From: Castellaniella defragrans
GTDB lineage: Bacteria > Pseudomonadota > Gammaproteobacteria > Burkholderiales > Burkholderiaceae_B
Length of the DNA stretch: 64,000 nt
NCBI RefSeq assembly: GCF_014203015.1
Contig: NZ_JACHIB010000004.1
Location: 1-64,000 of the forward strand
Reading direction: 5' to 3'
The position numbers and the translations under genes are program-made. Of the stretch, positions 37,622-44,767 are shown piece after piece. The notes under the pieces are model-generated. The model did not search any database and was not told the origin of the DNA. It was given only the letters and a program-made list of their open reading frames with translations. The first letter of the stretch is position 1. Every line of letters begins with the position of its first letter.

Positions 37622-39193
37622 TCAGGGGGCCGCTTCCACCCGGTTGCGTCCGCCCTGCTTGGCCCGGTACAGGGCCTGGTCGGCGGCCTTCAGCGTCTGC
37701 TCCGCGGCGCCGCCGTCCCAGGCGGCCACCCCGGCCGACAGGGTCACGACCTCGTCGCCCAGCATCCGCGCGCGCTCCATGCCGGCCCGCAGGCGCTCCG
37801 CGATCCGCAGGGCTCCGTCCAGATCGGTCGCCGGCAGCACCACCAGGAATTCCTCGCCGCCCAGGCGGAACAGCGCATCTTCCTGGCGCGCCTGCGCCCG
37901 CATCAGATCCGCCACGCCGGCGATCACCCGGTCGCCCACGTCGTGGCCATGGCGATCGTTCACCCGCTTGAAGAAATCGATGTCCAGCACCACCATGGCG
38001 AATGGCTGCCGCCGTTCGTCCAGGGCCTTCAAGGCGGTCTCCAGCCCGCGCCGGTTGCCCAGCCTCGTCAGGGGATCCGTATTCGCGGCGCTGTAGAGCT
38101 CGCCCATCTGGGTGCGGACCCGCCCATACGCTTCCAGCAGTCCCCCGCGCAGGCGCTGCGCCTCCAGATACCAGCAGTTCACCGCGGCGATCCGCCGCAG
38201 GCCGCCTTCCTGGTCGCCATCGCGGATGATCTGCGACAGCTCGCCCAGCGGGCGCGAGATCCAGCCCGACAGCAGCCACAGCAGCGCGAGCAGGGCCAGG
38301 GCCGGCCATACCGTCAGCCCCAGCACCCGCAGCATCAGGTCGTTCAGCCCCTGCAGGGCGGCGTGCACGGGGCGCTGCACCACCACTCCCCAGTCGGCCG
38401 CCGCCACGTGGGCATATCCGGCCAGCATGTCCACGCCGCGGCTGTTGACCAGCCGCATCTGGCCGGAACGGCCCTTGCGGACGGCCTCGATCACGGGATT
38501 GCCCAGCACCACCGTGCCGATGCGCCCGGTCTCCGGGTGGTACAGGAGCCGCCCGCTCGAATCGACCACGTAGACGTAGGTGCCGTCGCGGAAATATTGC
38601 TCGCGCGCCAGGCGCTGCAGGCCGCCGTCGGCCCGCAGGTACATCGTCGCCGACAGGCGGCCCACGGGACGACCCCCGGCCTCGAACAGCGGCTGCGAGA
38701 TCACGATGGCCAGATTGCCCAGCACCGTCACGAACGGCGCGCTGATGGTCGACACCCGCTCGTCCACCAGGTCGCGCCACTGCGCCGAATCCAGCTGGCG
38801 GCCCTTCAGGCCGAGCGATTCCGGCGCGGCCGCGCGGACGATGCCCCGTATGTCCACCACCGTCACGGCATTGAACCCCAGCTCCAGGCGGCGCAGCCGG
38901 TCGACCTCGGCCTGCTGCACGGCCGGCGCCATCCCCGAGCGCTCCATCTGGTCGGCCGCATAGGCGAGATTGCTCTGCGCCCGCAGCAGCAGATCGGACG
39001 TGGTCTTGGCGAGCTTGGCGGCAAAGGCCTCGTTGGCGTCCAGCGTGCTCGCCATCAGCTGCTGGCGCTGCACCTGGTAGGCCCCCGCCATCCCGCCCGC
39101 CAGCATCACCGCCGCGCTGAACACGGCCAGCGACAGGATGAGATGCCGCAAGTTGATCCCGGCCAATCTCCCGGCCCATCGTCGGATGCGCAT
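37622..39193 (-). CDS. Cache-domain diguanylate cyclase
   Basis: Membrane sensor that makes c-di-GMP. The 523-residue product has an N-terminal membrane helix (about 17-38), a periplasmic dCache-like region (about 40-285; YVYVVDSSGRLLYHPETG is a typical Cache phrase), a second helix at about 290-312, a linker, and a GGDEF domain with intact GGEEF at 445-449. An RxxD inhibitory site (RQED) stands five residues before GGEEF, so product inhibition is likely. The ATG at 39193 has a GGGAGAGG ribosome site. It stands alone; a convergent GltB-like gene and the hairpin cluster lie downstream. Confidence 0.92.
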   Translation of the reverse strand: MRIRRWAGRLAGINLRHLILSLAVFSAAVMLAGGMAGAYQVQRQQLMASTLDANEAFAAKLAKTTSDLLLRAQSNLAYAADQMERSGMAPAVQQAEVDRLRRLELGFNAVTVVDIRGIVRAAAPESLGLKGRQLDSAQWRDLVDERVSTISAPFVTVLGNLAIVISQPLFEAGGRPVGRLSATMYLRADGGLQRLAREQYFRDGTYVYVVDSSGRLLYHPETGRIGTVVLGNPVIEAVRKGRSGQMRLVNSRGVDMLAGYAHVAAADWGVVVQRPVHAALQGLNDLMLRVLGLTVWPALALLALLWLLSGWISRPLGELSQIIRDGDQEGGLRRIAAVNCWYLEAQRLRGGLLEAYGRVRTQMGELYSAANTDPLTRLGNRRGLETALKALDERRQPFAMVVLDIDFFKRVNDRHGHDVGDRVIAGVADLMRAQARQEDALFRLGGEEFLVVLPATDLDGALRIAERLRAGMERARMLGDEVVTLSAGVAAWDGGAAEQTLKAADQALYRAKQGGRNRVEAAP

Positions 39194-39398
39194 CCGCCTG
39201 CCTCTCCCTGCGGGGTCGAGCCCGCTCCGATTTTTTCTTTAAATTTGAACTATACGCCAGCCGGGCTGGGCGCTCCCCGGCATCCTGCGGCGCCACACGC
39301 CGCCGCCGTCCCTTGAACCGGACATTTCTATTTGGGAGGCAGCCGGGGCATTTCCATCCGGCCTGGCTGTCCGGGGGGGAGCCCCCGGGGGGAGCGAC

Positions 39399-39427
39399 TT
39401 GCGCGCCGAAAATTCACCCCCTATAAT
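39399..39427 (+). promoter_or_regulatory. Promoter of tRNA-Met
   Basis: TTGCGC, 17 nt, then a perfect TATAAT ends 10 nt before the tRNA. The same TTGCGC -35 is used by tRNA-Lys at 53.4 kb. Confidence 0.8.
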
Positions 39428-39437
39428 GGCGTGCTTT

Positions 39438-39514
39438 GGCGCATTAGCTCAGCCGGTTAGAGCGACGGAATCATAATCCGCAGGTCCCCTGTTCGAATCA
39501 GGGATGCGCCACCA
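39438..39514 (+). tRNA. tRNA-Met (anticodon CAT, elongator type)
   Basis: 77 nt with encoded CCA. The acceptor GGCGCAT pairs with ATGCGCC, the D arm is GCTCAGCCGGTTAGAGC, the anticodon loop ATCATAA gives CAT, and the T arm is CCCCTGTTCGAATCAGGG. The acceptor is fully paired, as in elongator not initiator Met tRNA. The 27-43 pair at the base of the anticodon stem is A-C. Its 3' 48 nt are duplicated at 42129-42176, which marks it as the insertion site of a small island. The 3' half here may have been supplied by the element. Confidence 0.95.
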
Positions 39515-39515
39515 G
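39468..39515 (+). repeat. Left attachment-site repeat (within tRNA-Met)
   Basis: 48 bp from the anticodon arm to just past CCA. It matches 42129-42176 at 45 of 48 positions. The full functional tRNA is on this side. Confidence 0.88.
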
Positions 39516-39543
39516 AATTCTTCCTGTTGGATCAGGGCATCAG

Positions 39544-39568
39544 AGCCACTCTTTGCGGTGGCTTTTTT
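39544..39568 (+). terminator. Terminator after tRNA-Met, inside the island
   Basis: AGCCAC, an 8-nt loop and GTGGCT are followed by six T. It lies 30 nt past the tRNA and appears to be brought by the island, since the original tRNA terminator is at 42184-42216. Confidence 0.75.
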
Positions 39569-39585
39569 GTTGCCTGCGGCTTGAC

Positions 39586-39603
39586 TGTCAACCCAGTGTC
39601 AAC
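39586..39603 (+). repeat. Left arm-type repeat pair
   Basis: TGTCAAC, 4 nt, TGTCAAC (39586-39592 and 39597-39603). The same spacing and orientation occur near the right end at 42011-42028. Such pairs are the usual form of tyrosine-integrase arm sites. Confidence 0.6.
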
Positions 39604-39622
39604 GCAGGATCAGCACGCAGGA

Positions 39623-40309
39623 TCAGCCGGCCACCTTCAGCGTCTGCAAGTCCAGCAGCGTGAACTGCCCACCCTCACGCCAACCGCCCGTATCGATGTA
39701 GAAGACATTGCCCAACTGCGCCATTCTGGACAGGGTGACATGCCCATGGACTACGGCGCGCACATTTCTGATGGGCTGCATGTACCGTGTGCGGTAGCGA
39801 TCCGCCGACCACAGACAGGTCTCCCGATCGCCGGCGCTGAATCGTTCATGATGGATGGCCTGCCAGTCGTCATACGGGAAATCGGCATGTACGATGCCAA
39901 CCACACCTTGCGGAGTGCCCACCTCCATCGCCAGCGGCAACTCGCGTAGACGCTGCGCGATGCGCTCCTGCTTGGCCTTGCTGTGCTGATCCAGCCATTG
40001 GCCGCCGTGCTTCACATGATCGACCGCAGGATACGGATCACCGACGGCCCTGCGCCAAGCCATCAAATCATGGTTGCCACAGATGGCATGAAACCAGGGT
40101 CGATCCAGCCAATCCAGCACATGCTGGGATTCCGGCCCGCGATCCACCAGATCACCCACCGAAAACAGCCGGTCGAATTCTGGCGCAAACCGGATCTCCC
40201 GCAAGGCAGTTTCCAGCTTGCTAAAGCAGCCGTGTATATCGCCCACCGCGAAGTCTCGGCCTGACTCGTTGGCGCTGAACCGTTGCACAAGGGGATTACA
40301 GAAGGTCAT
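39623..40309 (-). CDS. PPP-family metallophosphatase (PrpA/lambda type)
   Basis: Predicted serine/threonine protein phosphatase of 228 residues. The two-metal active-site motifs are all present: GDIHG, GDLVDRG and GNHD, then two later metal-binding His residues (HADF and VVHGHV). Length and motif spacing match the bacterial PrpA/PrpB and phage lambda phosphatase group. It is the only gene on the minus strand of the island. The substrate is unknown, and nothing near it encodes a kinase. The ATG at 40309 is followed by MTFCNPLVQRF. Lower GC than the chromosome genes around it suggests transfer. Confidence 0.88.
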   Translation of the reverse strand: MTFCNPLVQRFSANESGRDFAVGDIHGCFSKLETALREIRFAPEFDRLFSVGDLVDRGPESQHVLDWLDRPWFHAICGNHDLMAWRRAVGDPYPAVDHVKHGGQWLDQHSKAKQERIAQRLRELPLAMEVGTPQGVVGIVHADFPYDDWQAIHHERFSAGDRETCLWSADRYRTRYMQPIRNVRAVVHGHVTLSRMAQLGNVFYIDTGGWREGGQFTLLDLQTLKVAG

Positions 40310-40511
40310 GCTTTTGCCGGGGGACGGTAACGCTGAATTTGTCTTGGCGACGTGATCATGGCCAGGTCGTCATGTCCTAACGCCATCTGATCGCTATAAC
40401 GTACCGAGCCGATGCCTGCCATGTCAAGGACGGGCACGGAAACCGCAGCCCGGCTTGCCGGGACCGGGCGAGTACCCGGCGAAGCGAATCTGTGCCAGGG
40501 CAGGAGCAGTG

Positions 40512-40533
40512 AACCTTTGTCATGACAAAGGTT
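40512..40533. repeat. Perfect palindrome P1 (22 bp)
   Basis: Both halves read AACCTTTGTCA outward to inward, and the centre is TCATGA. As RNA it would form a 9-bp stem with loop CATG, followed on the plus strand by TT. It shares the core TTTG(G)TCATGA(C)CAAA with P2. It may be an operator or a weak terminator. Confidence 0.85.
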
Positions 40534-40560
40534 TTGGGGGCATCATTCCCAGCCACTGCG

Positions 40561-40578
40561 ATTTGGTCATGACCAAAT
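40561..40578. repeat. Perfect palindrome P2 (18 bp)
   Basis: ATTTGGTCATGACCAAAT, a perfect 18-bp palindrome with the same centre as P1. The two centres are 47 bp apart. Confidence 0.85.
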
Positions 40579-40579
40579 T

Positions 40580-40924
40580 TTGATACTAATAATAGTACTA
40601 TTATTAGTATCGCTGCCTCACTGGCACGTGTACGCAGACTGGGCTGGCTGGTGGCCTATTCGAGGGGGATGGCAGCGGGAATGGACTCAAGAAGAATCCA
40701 TCGCCTATGAGTGCGCTCGTGACGCTATTGGTGCTGAAATAGCGCAGATCTCTGCCAAAATTCATGATGAATTGGAGCAAGACAGACTTGATGGTGTGAC
40801 TATGCAAGCGCTGAGAGCAGAGAGAAGCCGTCTGGCCCAGAAACGTGCCAAGTTGCGCGTTAAAGATCATGAGGAAATAGCCAGGATTCTGGCTATGTAT
40901 GGGAATTTTCAAACAGCCTCATAG
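40580..40924 (+). CDS. Hypothetical protein, possibly a truncated gene
   Basis: Open frame of 114 codons from TTG at 40580. The first ten codons lie in palindrome P3 and give a hydrophobic stretch that may be accidental. The rest is charged and helical, with a likely coiled coil (AEIAQISAKIHDELEQDRLDG, then ALRAERSRLAQKRAKLRVKDH). No ribosome site precedes the TTG or the GTG at 40628, and no ATG fits. It may be the 3' part of an older, longer gene cut at the palindromes. I do not recognise the family. Confidence 0.4.
   Translation: MILIIVLLLVSLPHWHVYADWAGWWPIRGGWQREWTQEESIAYECARDAIGAEIAQISAKIHDELEQDRLDGVTMQALRAERSRLAQKRAKLRVKDHEEIARILAMYGNFQTAS
40582..40611. repeat. Perfect palindrome P3 (30 bp, AT-rich)
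   Basis: Each 15-bp half reads GATACTAATAATAGT towards the centre, with no mismatch over 30 bp. As a hairpin it has a 13-bp stem and loop GTAC. It starts 3 bp after P2. Three perfect palindromes of this size in 100 bp are not expected by chance. Confidence 0.9.
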
Positions 40925-40965
40925 CCTCTTGGTTTGTGATTTCTGATTAAATTAGGCTTGGCTTG

Positions 40966-41127
40966 ATGCAATTTCTAGATCGAATTATTGTTGCTTGTGC
41001 ACACGGCATGGGTCGTGTTTTTTTGTTTTTGTCTACTGCGTGGGTCTATCTGATCACGCTGATTGTGCTGGTTCTGATCGGCTCAGGATTATGGTGGATA
41101 GCTTCCTGGATCTTCAGGAAACTTTGA
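40966..41127 (+). CDS. Small membrane protein
   Basis: A 53-residue open frame. It begins MQFLDRIIVACAHGMGRV and continues with a strongly hydrophobic stretch rich in Leu, Ile, Val and Trp (WVYLITLIVLVLIGSGLWW), ending FRKL. That is one or two membrane helices with a basic end. No strong ribosome site is seen, so translation is uncertain. It lies between the unknown 40580 gene and the toxin-antitoxin promoter, in the AT-rich part of the island. Family unknown. Confidence 0.45.
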   Translation: MQFLDRIIVACAHGMGRVFLFLSTAWVYLITLIVLVLIGSGLWWIASWIFRKL

Positions 41128-41170
41128 GATCAGAATCACAAATTGCGCGAATGCCCAAGAGTGCATATGG

Positions 41171-41199
41171 TTGACATGTACGGCAATTTGCCGTATCCT
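41171..41199 (+). promoter_or_regulatory. Autoregulated promoter of the toxin-antitoxin pair
   Basis: A perfect -35 TTGACA (41171-41176), a 17-nt spacer and -10 TATCCT (41194-41199). The spacer is almost exactly filled by the palindrome TACGGCAATTTGCCGTA (41179-41195), a likely operator for the ribbon-helix-helix antitoxin. Binding there would block RNA polymerase. Confidence 0.8.
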
Positions 41200-41220
41200 T
41201 TTTCAAGGAGGTCTCTTACC

Positions 41221-41502
41221 ATGCCTGCAACCATCTCTACCGCCCGTCTCGAAGCCCGAATCAGTACCGATCTGCATTCGATGCTCAAACGCGCCGCTGA
41301 GCTTCAGGGGCGCACCATGACCGACTTCGTGGTCACCGCTGTCCAGGACGCTGCACAACGCGTCATCGAACAGGCCGAGGTCATCCGTTTGTCGATGGCC
41401 GATCAGGAGTGCTTTGCACAGGCGCTGCTGTCACCACCCAAGCAAACACCTGCCTTGAAGCGCGCTTTTGCTCGCCGTAGCAAACTCCTGAGTGCTGAAT
41501 GA
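41221..41502 (+). CDS. DUF1778 antitoxin (TacA/AtaR-like)
   Basis: Ribbon-helix-helix antitoxin of 93 residues. It has the DUF1778 pattern TARLEARISTDLHSMLKRAAELQGRTMTDFVVTA, and a C-terminal toxin-neutralising part ending KRAFARRSKLLSAE. In the family the N-terminus binds DNA and the C-terminus wraps the GNAT toxin. The ATG at 41221 has an AAGGAGG ribosome site; the upstream in-frame ATG at 41143 would lie before the promoter. Its stop overlaps the toxin start by 4 nt (ATGA). Confidence 0.92.
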   Translation: MPATISTARLEARISTDLHSMLKRAAELQGRTMTDFVVTAVQDAAQRVIEQAEVIRLSMADQECFAQALLSPPKQTPALKRAFARRSKLLSAE

Positions 41503-42002
41503 GCAGTATGCCGTTCCAGCTTGTTTTGTTGGATAGCACGCACAATCGCGCTGCATTCAATAGTGATTCGGAACCCCTGAATCGCTACTTGCAGACGCAC
41601 GCCTCGCAGGATGTTCGCCGTCGTGTCGCTGCTTGCTATGTTGCATTGGCTGATGATCAGCGTATTGCGGGCTATTACACCGTGGCTTCCTCCAGTGTCT
41701 TGCTAACTGATCTTCCCGCCAATATCGGTAAAAAACTGCCTCGCTACCCGACTGTTCCAGCGGTTCGTATGGGCCGCTTGGCCGTCGATCAAGATTTCAA
41801 AGGACAGGGGCTAGGAGGTGCGCTGCTGGCCGATGCGCTTGATCGCGCTGCCAGAGCAGAGATTGCGGCCTTTGCCATGATGGTGGATGCCAAGGACGAT
41901 GCAGCCTCAGCCTTCTATCAACATCATGGCTTCATTGCTTTGCCTGATTCACCACTGACCCTGTTCCTGCCACTGGCGACTGTCCGGACTTCTCCAAAGT
42001 AG
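41499..42002 (+). CDS. GNAT acetyltransferase toxin (TacT/AtaT-like)
   Basis: Toxin of 167 residues expected to acetylate aminoacyl-tRNA and stop translation, as known for TacT and AtaT. The acetyl-CoA loop is GQGLGG at 102-107 after RLAVDQDFK, and the catalytic Tyr is Tyr140 in AFYQHHGF. All key residues are present, so it is probably active. It is coupled to the antitoxin by ATGA overlap. It is the last gene of the island, ending 9 nt before the right arm-type repeats. Confidence 0.92.
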   Translation: MSSMPFQLVLLDSTHNRAAFNSDSEPLNRYLQTHASQDVRRRVAACYVALADDQRIAGYYTVASSSVLLTDLPANIGKKLPRYPTVPAVRMGRLAVDQDFKGQGLGGALLADALDRAARAEIAAFAMMVDAKDDAASAFYQHHGFIALPDSPLTLFLPLATVRTSPK

Positions 42003-42010
42003 CATTTCAG

Positions 42011-42028
42011 TGTCAACCAAGCGTCAAC
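42011..42028 (+). repeat. Right arm-type repeat pair
   Basis: TGTCAAC, 4 nt, CGTCAAC. It mirrors the pair at the left end with the same 11-bp period and orientation, and lies 100 bp inside the right attachment repeat. Confidence 0.55.
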
Positions 42029-42128
42029 CGCATAGCAAAACATAGCGTATCCATAGCGTAGCGACGGATGACTGATCTAACCACTTGATTGCAAAGACAA
42101 AGCCACACCAATGCTGCACAATCAAACT

Positions 42129-42176
42129 GAATCATGATCCGCAAGTCCCCTGTTCGCATCAGGGATGCGCCACCAG
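42129..42176 (+). repeat. Right attachment-site repeat (tRNA-Met 3' remnant)
   Basis: 45 of 48 positions match the 3' end of tRNA-Met, including CCA. The three changes (A/G, G/A, A/C) show decay. There is no 5' half, so this is not a tRNA gene. Confidence 0.88.
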
Positions 42177-42183
42177 GGACACC

Positions 42184-42216
42184 AAGGGTCTGGCGATTGA
42201 TCGCCAGGCCCTTTTC
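42184..42216 (+). terminator. Original tRNA-Met terminator beyond the island
   Basis: AAGGGTCTGGCGA, TTGA, then the complementary arm TCGCCAGGCCCTT (one G-T) makes a 13-bp stem ending in TTTT. It stands 8 nt after the right repeat, as the native tRNA terminator would after an empty site. Confidence 0.85.
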
Positions 42217-42403
42217 CATTCCTGGCCGGCTCGGTTTCTGACGGATTGCCGCGCCGTGCCCACCCGTCTTGCCCGCCCGCCTTGCCCACCCGTCTTGCCC
42301 ACCCTCCCGCGGAACGCTACTCTACGCGATTGGCCGGCGCCCCGGCCGGCATCCCGTTGCCGCGCCGCGCCGGCCCCACCCACCGCATCAGAGTTCCACG
42401 AGC

Positions 42404-43273
42404 ATGGCAGCATCACCGCAAAGCAGCATCCGGGCTGGCATCGGCTGCATTCTGGTCGGCATATTCTGCCTGACCATCAGCGACGGCCTGGCCAAGTGGC
42501 TGGGCGCCTTCTATTCCCCCCTCCAGCTCCTTTTTCTGCGCGCGCTCATCGCCCTTCCCCTGGTCGCCGCGCTGGTACTGTTCCTGAGTGGGCGCACGGC
42601 GCTGCGCACCCAGCACATCGGCGTGCATCTGCTGCGCGGCGCCCTCAACGTCGCCTCCGCTTCCTGCTTTTACCTTGGCCTGACGATGCTTCCGCTGGCC
42701 GAGAACACCGCCGTCGCGTTCTGCGCGCCGCTGTTCGTCACCGCCATTTCCGTCGCCTTCCTCGGCGAAAAGGTCTCGAAAGGCAGCTGGCTGGCGATCC
42801 TGGCCGGATTTGCCGGCGTCATGGTCATCGTCCGGCCCAGTCCGGGCAACATCCAGTGGGCCGCCCTGCTGCCGCTGGCCACCGCGCTCGGCTACGCCGT
42901 CATGATGGTCAGCGCAAAGCGCATCGGCGCCCGCGAAAGCATGTTCACGACGATGTTCCACATCGTCCTCGGCCAGCTGATATTCGCCGGACTGCCCCTG
43001 GCCCTCGTCTGGAAGCCGATCGATTGGGCGCACCTGCCCGGCTTCATCGGGATCGCCCTCTGCAGCACGGCGGGGCTGGGGCTGATCACCCAGGCGTTCC
43101 GCATCGCGCCCGCCTCGGTGGTGGCTCCGTTCGACTATTTCGGCCTGATATCGGCGGGATTGCTCGGCTGGTTTTTCTGGGATGAGCTCCCCGACGCCTG
43201 GTTCTACGTCGGCGCGCTGACGATCGCCGCCAGCGGCATCTACGTGGCCCTGTCGACCCGGCGGCGCCGCTGA
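42404..43273 (+). CDS. EamA-family (DMT) transporter
   Basis: Inner-membrane protein of 289 residues with ten hydrophobic helices arranged as two EamA repeats, each near 140 residues (first from GCILVGIFCLTISDGLAKWL, second from WAALLPLATALGYAVMMVSAKRIG). Family members export amino acids or metabolites, but the substrate cannot be told. The ATG at 42404 precedes the first helix directly; the longer frame from 42269 adds an Arg/Pro-rich stretch encoded by decayed repeats and is unlikely. It is the first chromosomal gene right of the island. Confidence 0.87.
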   Translation: MAASPQSSIRAGIGCILVGIFCLTISDGLAKWLGAFYSPLQLLFLRALIALPLVAALVLFLSGRTALRTQHIGVHLLRGALNVASASCFYLGLTMLPLAENTAVAFCAPLFVTAISVAFLGEKVSKGSWLAILAGFAGVMVIVRPSPGNIQWAALLPLATALGYAVMMVSAKRIGARESMFTTMFHIVLGQLIFAGLPLALVWKPIDWAHLPGFIGIALCSTAGLGLITQAFRIAPASVVAPFDYFGLISAGLLGWFFWDELPDAWFYVGALTIAASGIYVALSTRRRR

Positions 43274-43305
43274 GCAGGAGCGCGGCGGCCGGCATGCCGC
43301 CGGCG

Positions 43306-43402
43306 CCCTCCGGGCGGACGCGCCCATCCAGGGACGTGCGGGGCAGGAGCGGCCCGCATGACCCCGGCCCTCCGGGCGGACGCGCGCATCCAGGGACGTG
43401 CG
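43306..43402. repeat. Direct repeat, two 35-bp copies
   Basis: 43306-43340 and 43368-43402 match at 34 of 35 positions (CCCTCCGGGCGGACGCGC, then ATCCAGGGACGTGCG after one variable base). The period is 62 bp. They lie between the EamA gene and the BON lipoprotein gene. Confidence 0.8.
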
Positions 43403-43486
43403 TCCAGCCACGTGCATCCAGGCATGCCACGTGCTACCGTGATTCCGAATGCAGCAAAACATCCCGCTCACAGGAGGACACACATC

Positions 43487-43813
43487 ATGAAATCGAACAT
43501 CGCCCGCCTCATCGCCATGGCTGCCCTGGCCGGCACCGCCACCGTCATGATCTCGGGCTGCTCCGTCGCCCGCAAGCAGGAAACCGTCGGCCAGTACATC
43601 GACGGCTCGGCCATCACGGCCGAGGTCAAGGCCAAGCTGGCCAACGATCCCACGACCTCGGCGGCGAACATCAACGTCAAGACCATCGACGGCGGGACGG
43701 TGCAGCTCTCCGGTTTCGCCAAGTCCCAGCACGAAAAGGATCGCGCGGGCGAAGTGGCCCGCTCGGTCAAGGGCGTGACGCGCGTGCACAACGGCCTGGT
43801 CGTCAAACCGTGA
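43487..43813 (+). CDS. BON-domain lipoprotein
   Basis: Lipoprotein of 108 residues. The signal peptide ends in the lipobox MISGC, with Cys near residue 25. The rest is a single BON domain (AITAEVKAKLANDPTTSAANINVKT, then GTVQLSGFAKSQHEKDRAGEVARSVKGVTRVHNGL). BON proteins of this type (OsmY/DolP-like) act at the cell envelope under stress. An AGGAGG ribosome site precedes the ATG. The next gene follows after 15 nt and may be cotranscribed. Confidence 0.9.
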   Translation: MKSNIARLIAMAALAGTATVMISGCSVARKQETVGQYIDGSAITAEVKAKLANDPTTSAANINVKTIDGGTVQLSGFAKSQHEKDRAGEVARSVKGVTRVHNGLVVKP

Positions 43814-43828
43814 GACAATGCGGGCGCC

Positions 43829-44596
43829 ATGACCGACGCCCGCACCGCTGACGCCCCCGCCGACCTCGACGATCCGCTCGCCGCGCTGGCCCCGCCGGGG
43901 GTCCAGGCGCAGGCGGCCGACCTGGCGCGCGACGCCTTCACGCAGGCATTCCGCCATGCGGCGGCGGCGGAATCCGCCCCTGTTCCCCCGGACGCACTGC
44001 GCACGCAATGCCTGGACTGGGTGCGTGCCGGTCCGGGCGACGACGTCCGCGCCGTGCGGATGGCGCTGCTGCTGGCCGGACTGGACCAATGGGGCCTGGC
44101 ATTCAGCCAGGCCTTCGGCATCCAGGCGATCCCCTCCCTGACCGCGCTGATCGGCGCCCTGCGCACCGGGCTGGACCCGGAGGAAGACGCCCGCTTCCAG
44201 CACCGGTTCGAGCAACTCGATGCCGCCGAGGCCACGGCCATCGACTTCAAGATCGCGCTGCGCCGCCAGATCCACCTGGCGCTGTGGCACGCCATGGGCG
44301 CGGGCGCCAGCCTGGAGGCGGTCGAGCCCGTGATCCGGACCCTGGGCGGCCAACTGCTGGCGCTGGAGGCGGGCATGCCGGAACTGGGCTGGCGCCTGGC
44401 GGCGGACACGCTGGCCCACATCCAGATCCGCCTGCTGGAAGACCCGGGCGCTCCGGAACTGGCCCAGTCGGGCACCCGATGCCTGTTCGCCTCGCTGCGC
44501 CAGGCCTGGCCCAAGAAACGCCATGATCGCATCATGGCGCTGGCCGGGCAGGCCGTGCTGGCCTGGCAGCGGAGCCGCCGCCCGCCGGCCGGCTGA
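43829..44596 (+). CDS. Conserved hypothetical protein
   Basis: A 255-residue cytoplasmic-looking protein, mostly alpha-helical and rich in Ala and Leu, with no signal peptide, membrane helix or motif I recognise. Segments such as DVRAVRMALLLAGLDQWGLAFSQAFGI and ALRRQIHLALWHAMGAGASLEAVEPVIRTLGG suggest helical repeats. It starts 15 nt after the BON lipoprotein. The function is unknown. Codon use is like the rest of the chromosome, which supports a real gene. Confidence 0.75.
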   Translation: MTDARTADAPADLDDPLAALAPPGVQAQAADLARDAFTQAFRHAAAAESAPVPPDALRTQCLDWVRAGPGDDVRAVRMALLLAGLDQWGLAFSQAFGIQAIPSLTALIGALRTGLDPEEDARFQHRFEQLDAAEATAIDFKIALRRQIHLALWHAMGAGASLEAVEPVIRTLGGQLLALEAGMPELGWRLAADTLAHIQIRLLEDPGAPELAQSGTRCLFASLRQAWPKKRHDRIMALAGQAVLAWQRSRRPPAG

Positions 44597-44767
44597 GCAC
44601 GGGACCGCAGGCGAGACGCGCGGACCGGCGCGCGGGCCGACGCGGATCGACGCGGCCTGCGGGCCGGCCGGCATGGGACAGGCCACGGTGCAGGCCACGG
44701 GAGACAAGGCGTCCACCTTCTGTTACATTTGGAACGCGGCATTCCTCTCATCCAGATTCCCGCTTCC

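Larger units (their letters stand above)
39468..42176. mobile_element. 2.7-kb tRNA-Met island without integrase (CIME-like)
   Basis: Bounded by 48-bp direct repeats of the tRNA-Met 3' end. Paired TGTCAAC repeats, 11 bp apart and in the same orientation, lie inside both ends and look like integrase arm-type sites. Base composition is visibly lower in GC than the flanks, especially at 40.5-41.2 kb. Cargo: a PPP-family phosphatase, three perfect palindromes, two small unknown genes and a DUF1778/GNAT toxin-antitoxin pair. No integrase or replication gene remains. It is either a remnant or an element moved by another element's integrase. Confidence 0.8.

Noticed and set aside
40669-40713. ATG after GAGGGGG in the island as a better start for the 40580 gene
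   Set aside because: It is out of frame with the long open frame and meets a stop after 13 codons.
42100-42176. A second tRNA-Met gene
   Set aside because: Only the anticodon 3' side, T arm and acceptor 3' strand are present, with three changes and no D arm or 5' acceptor. It is an attachment-site remnant.
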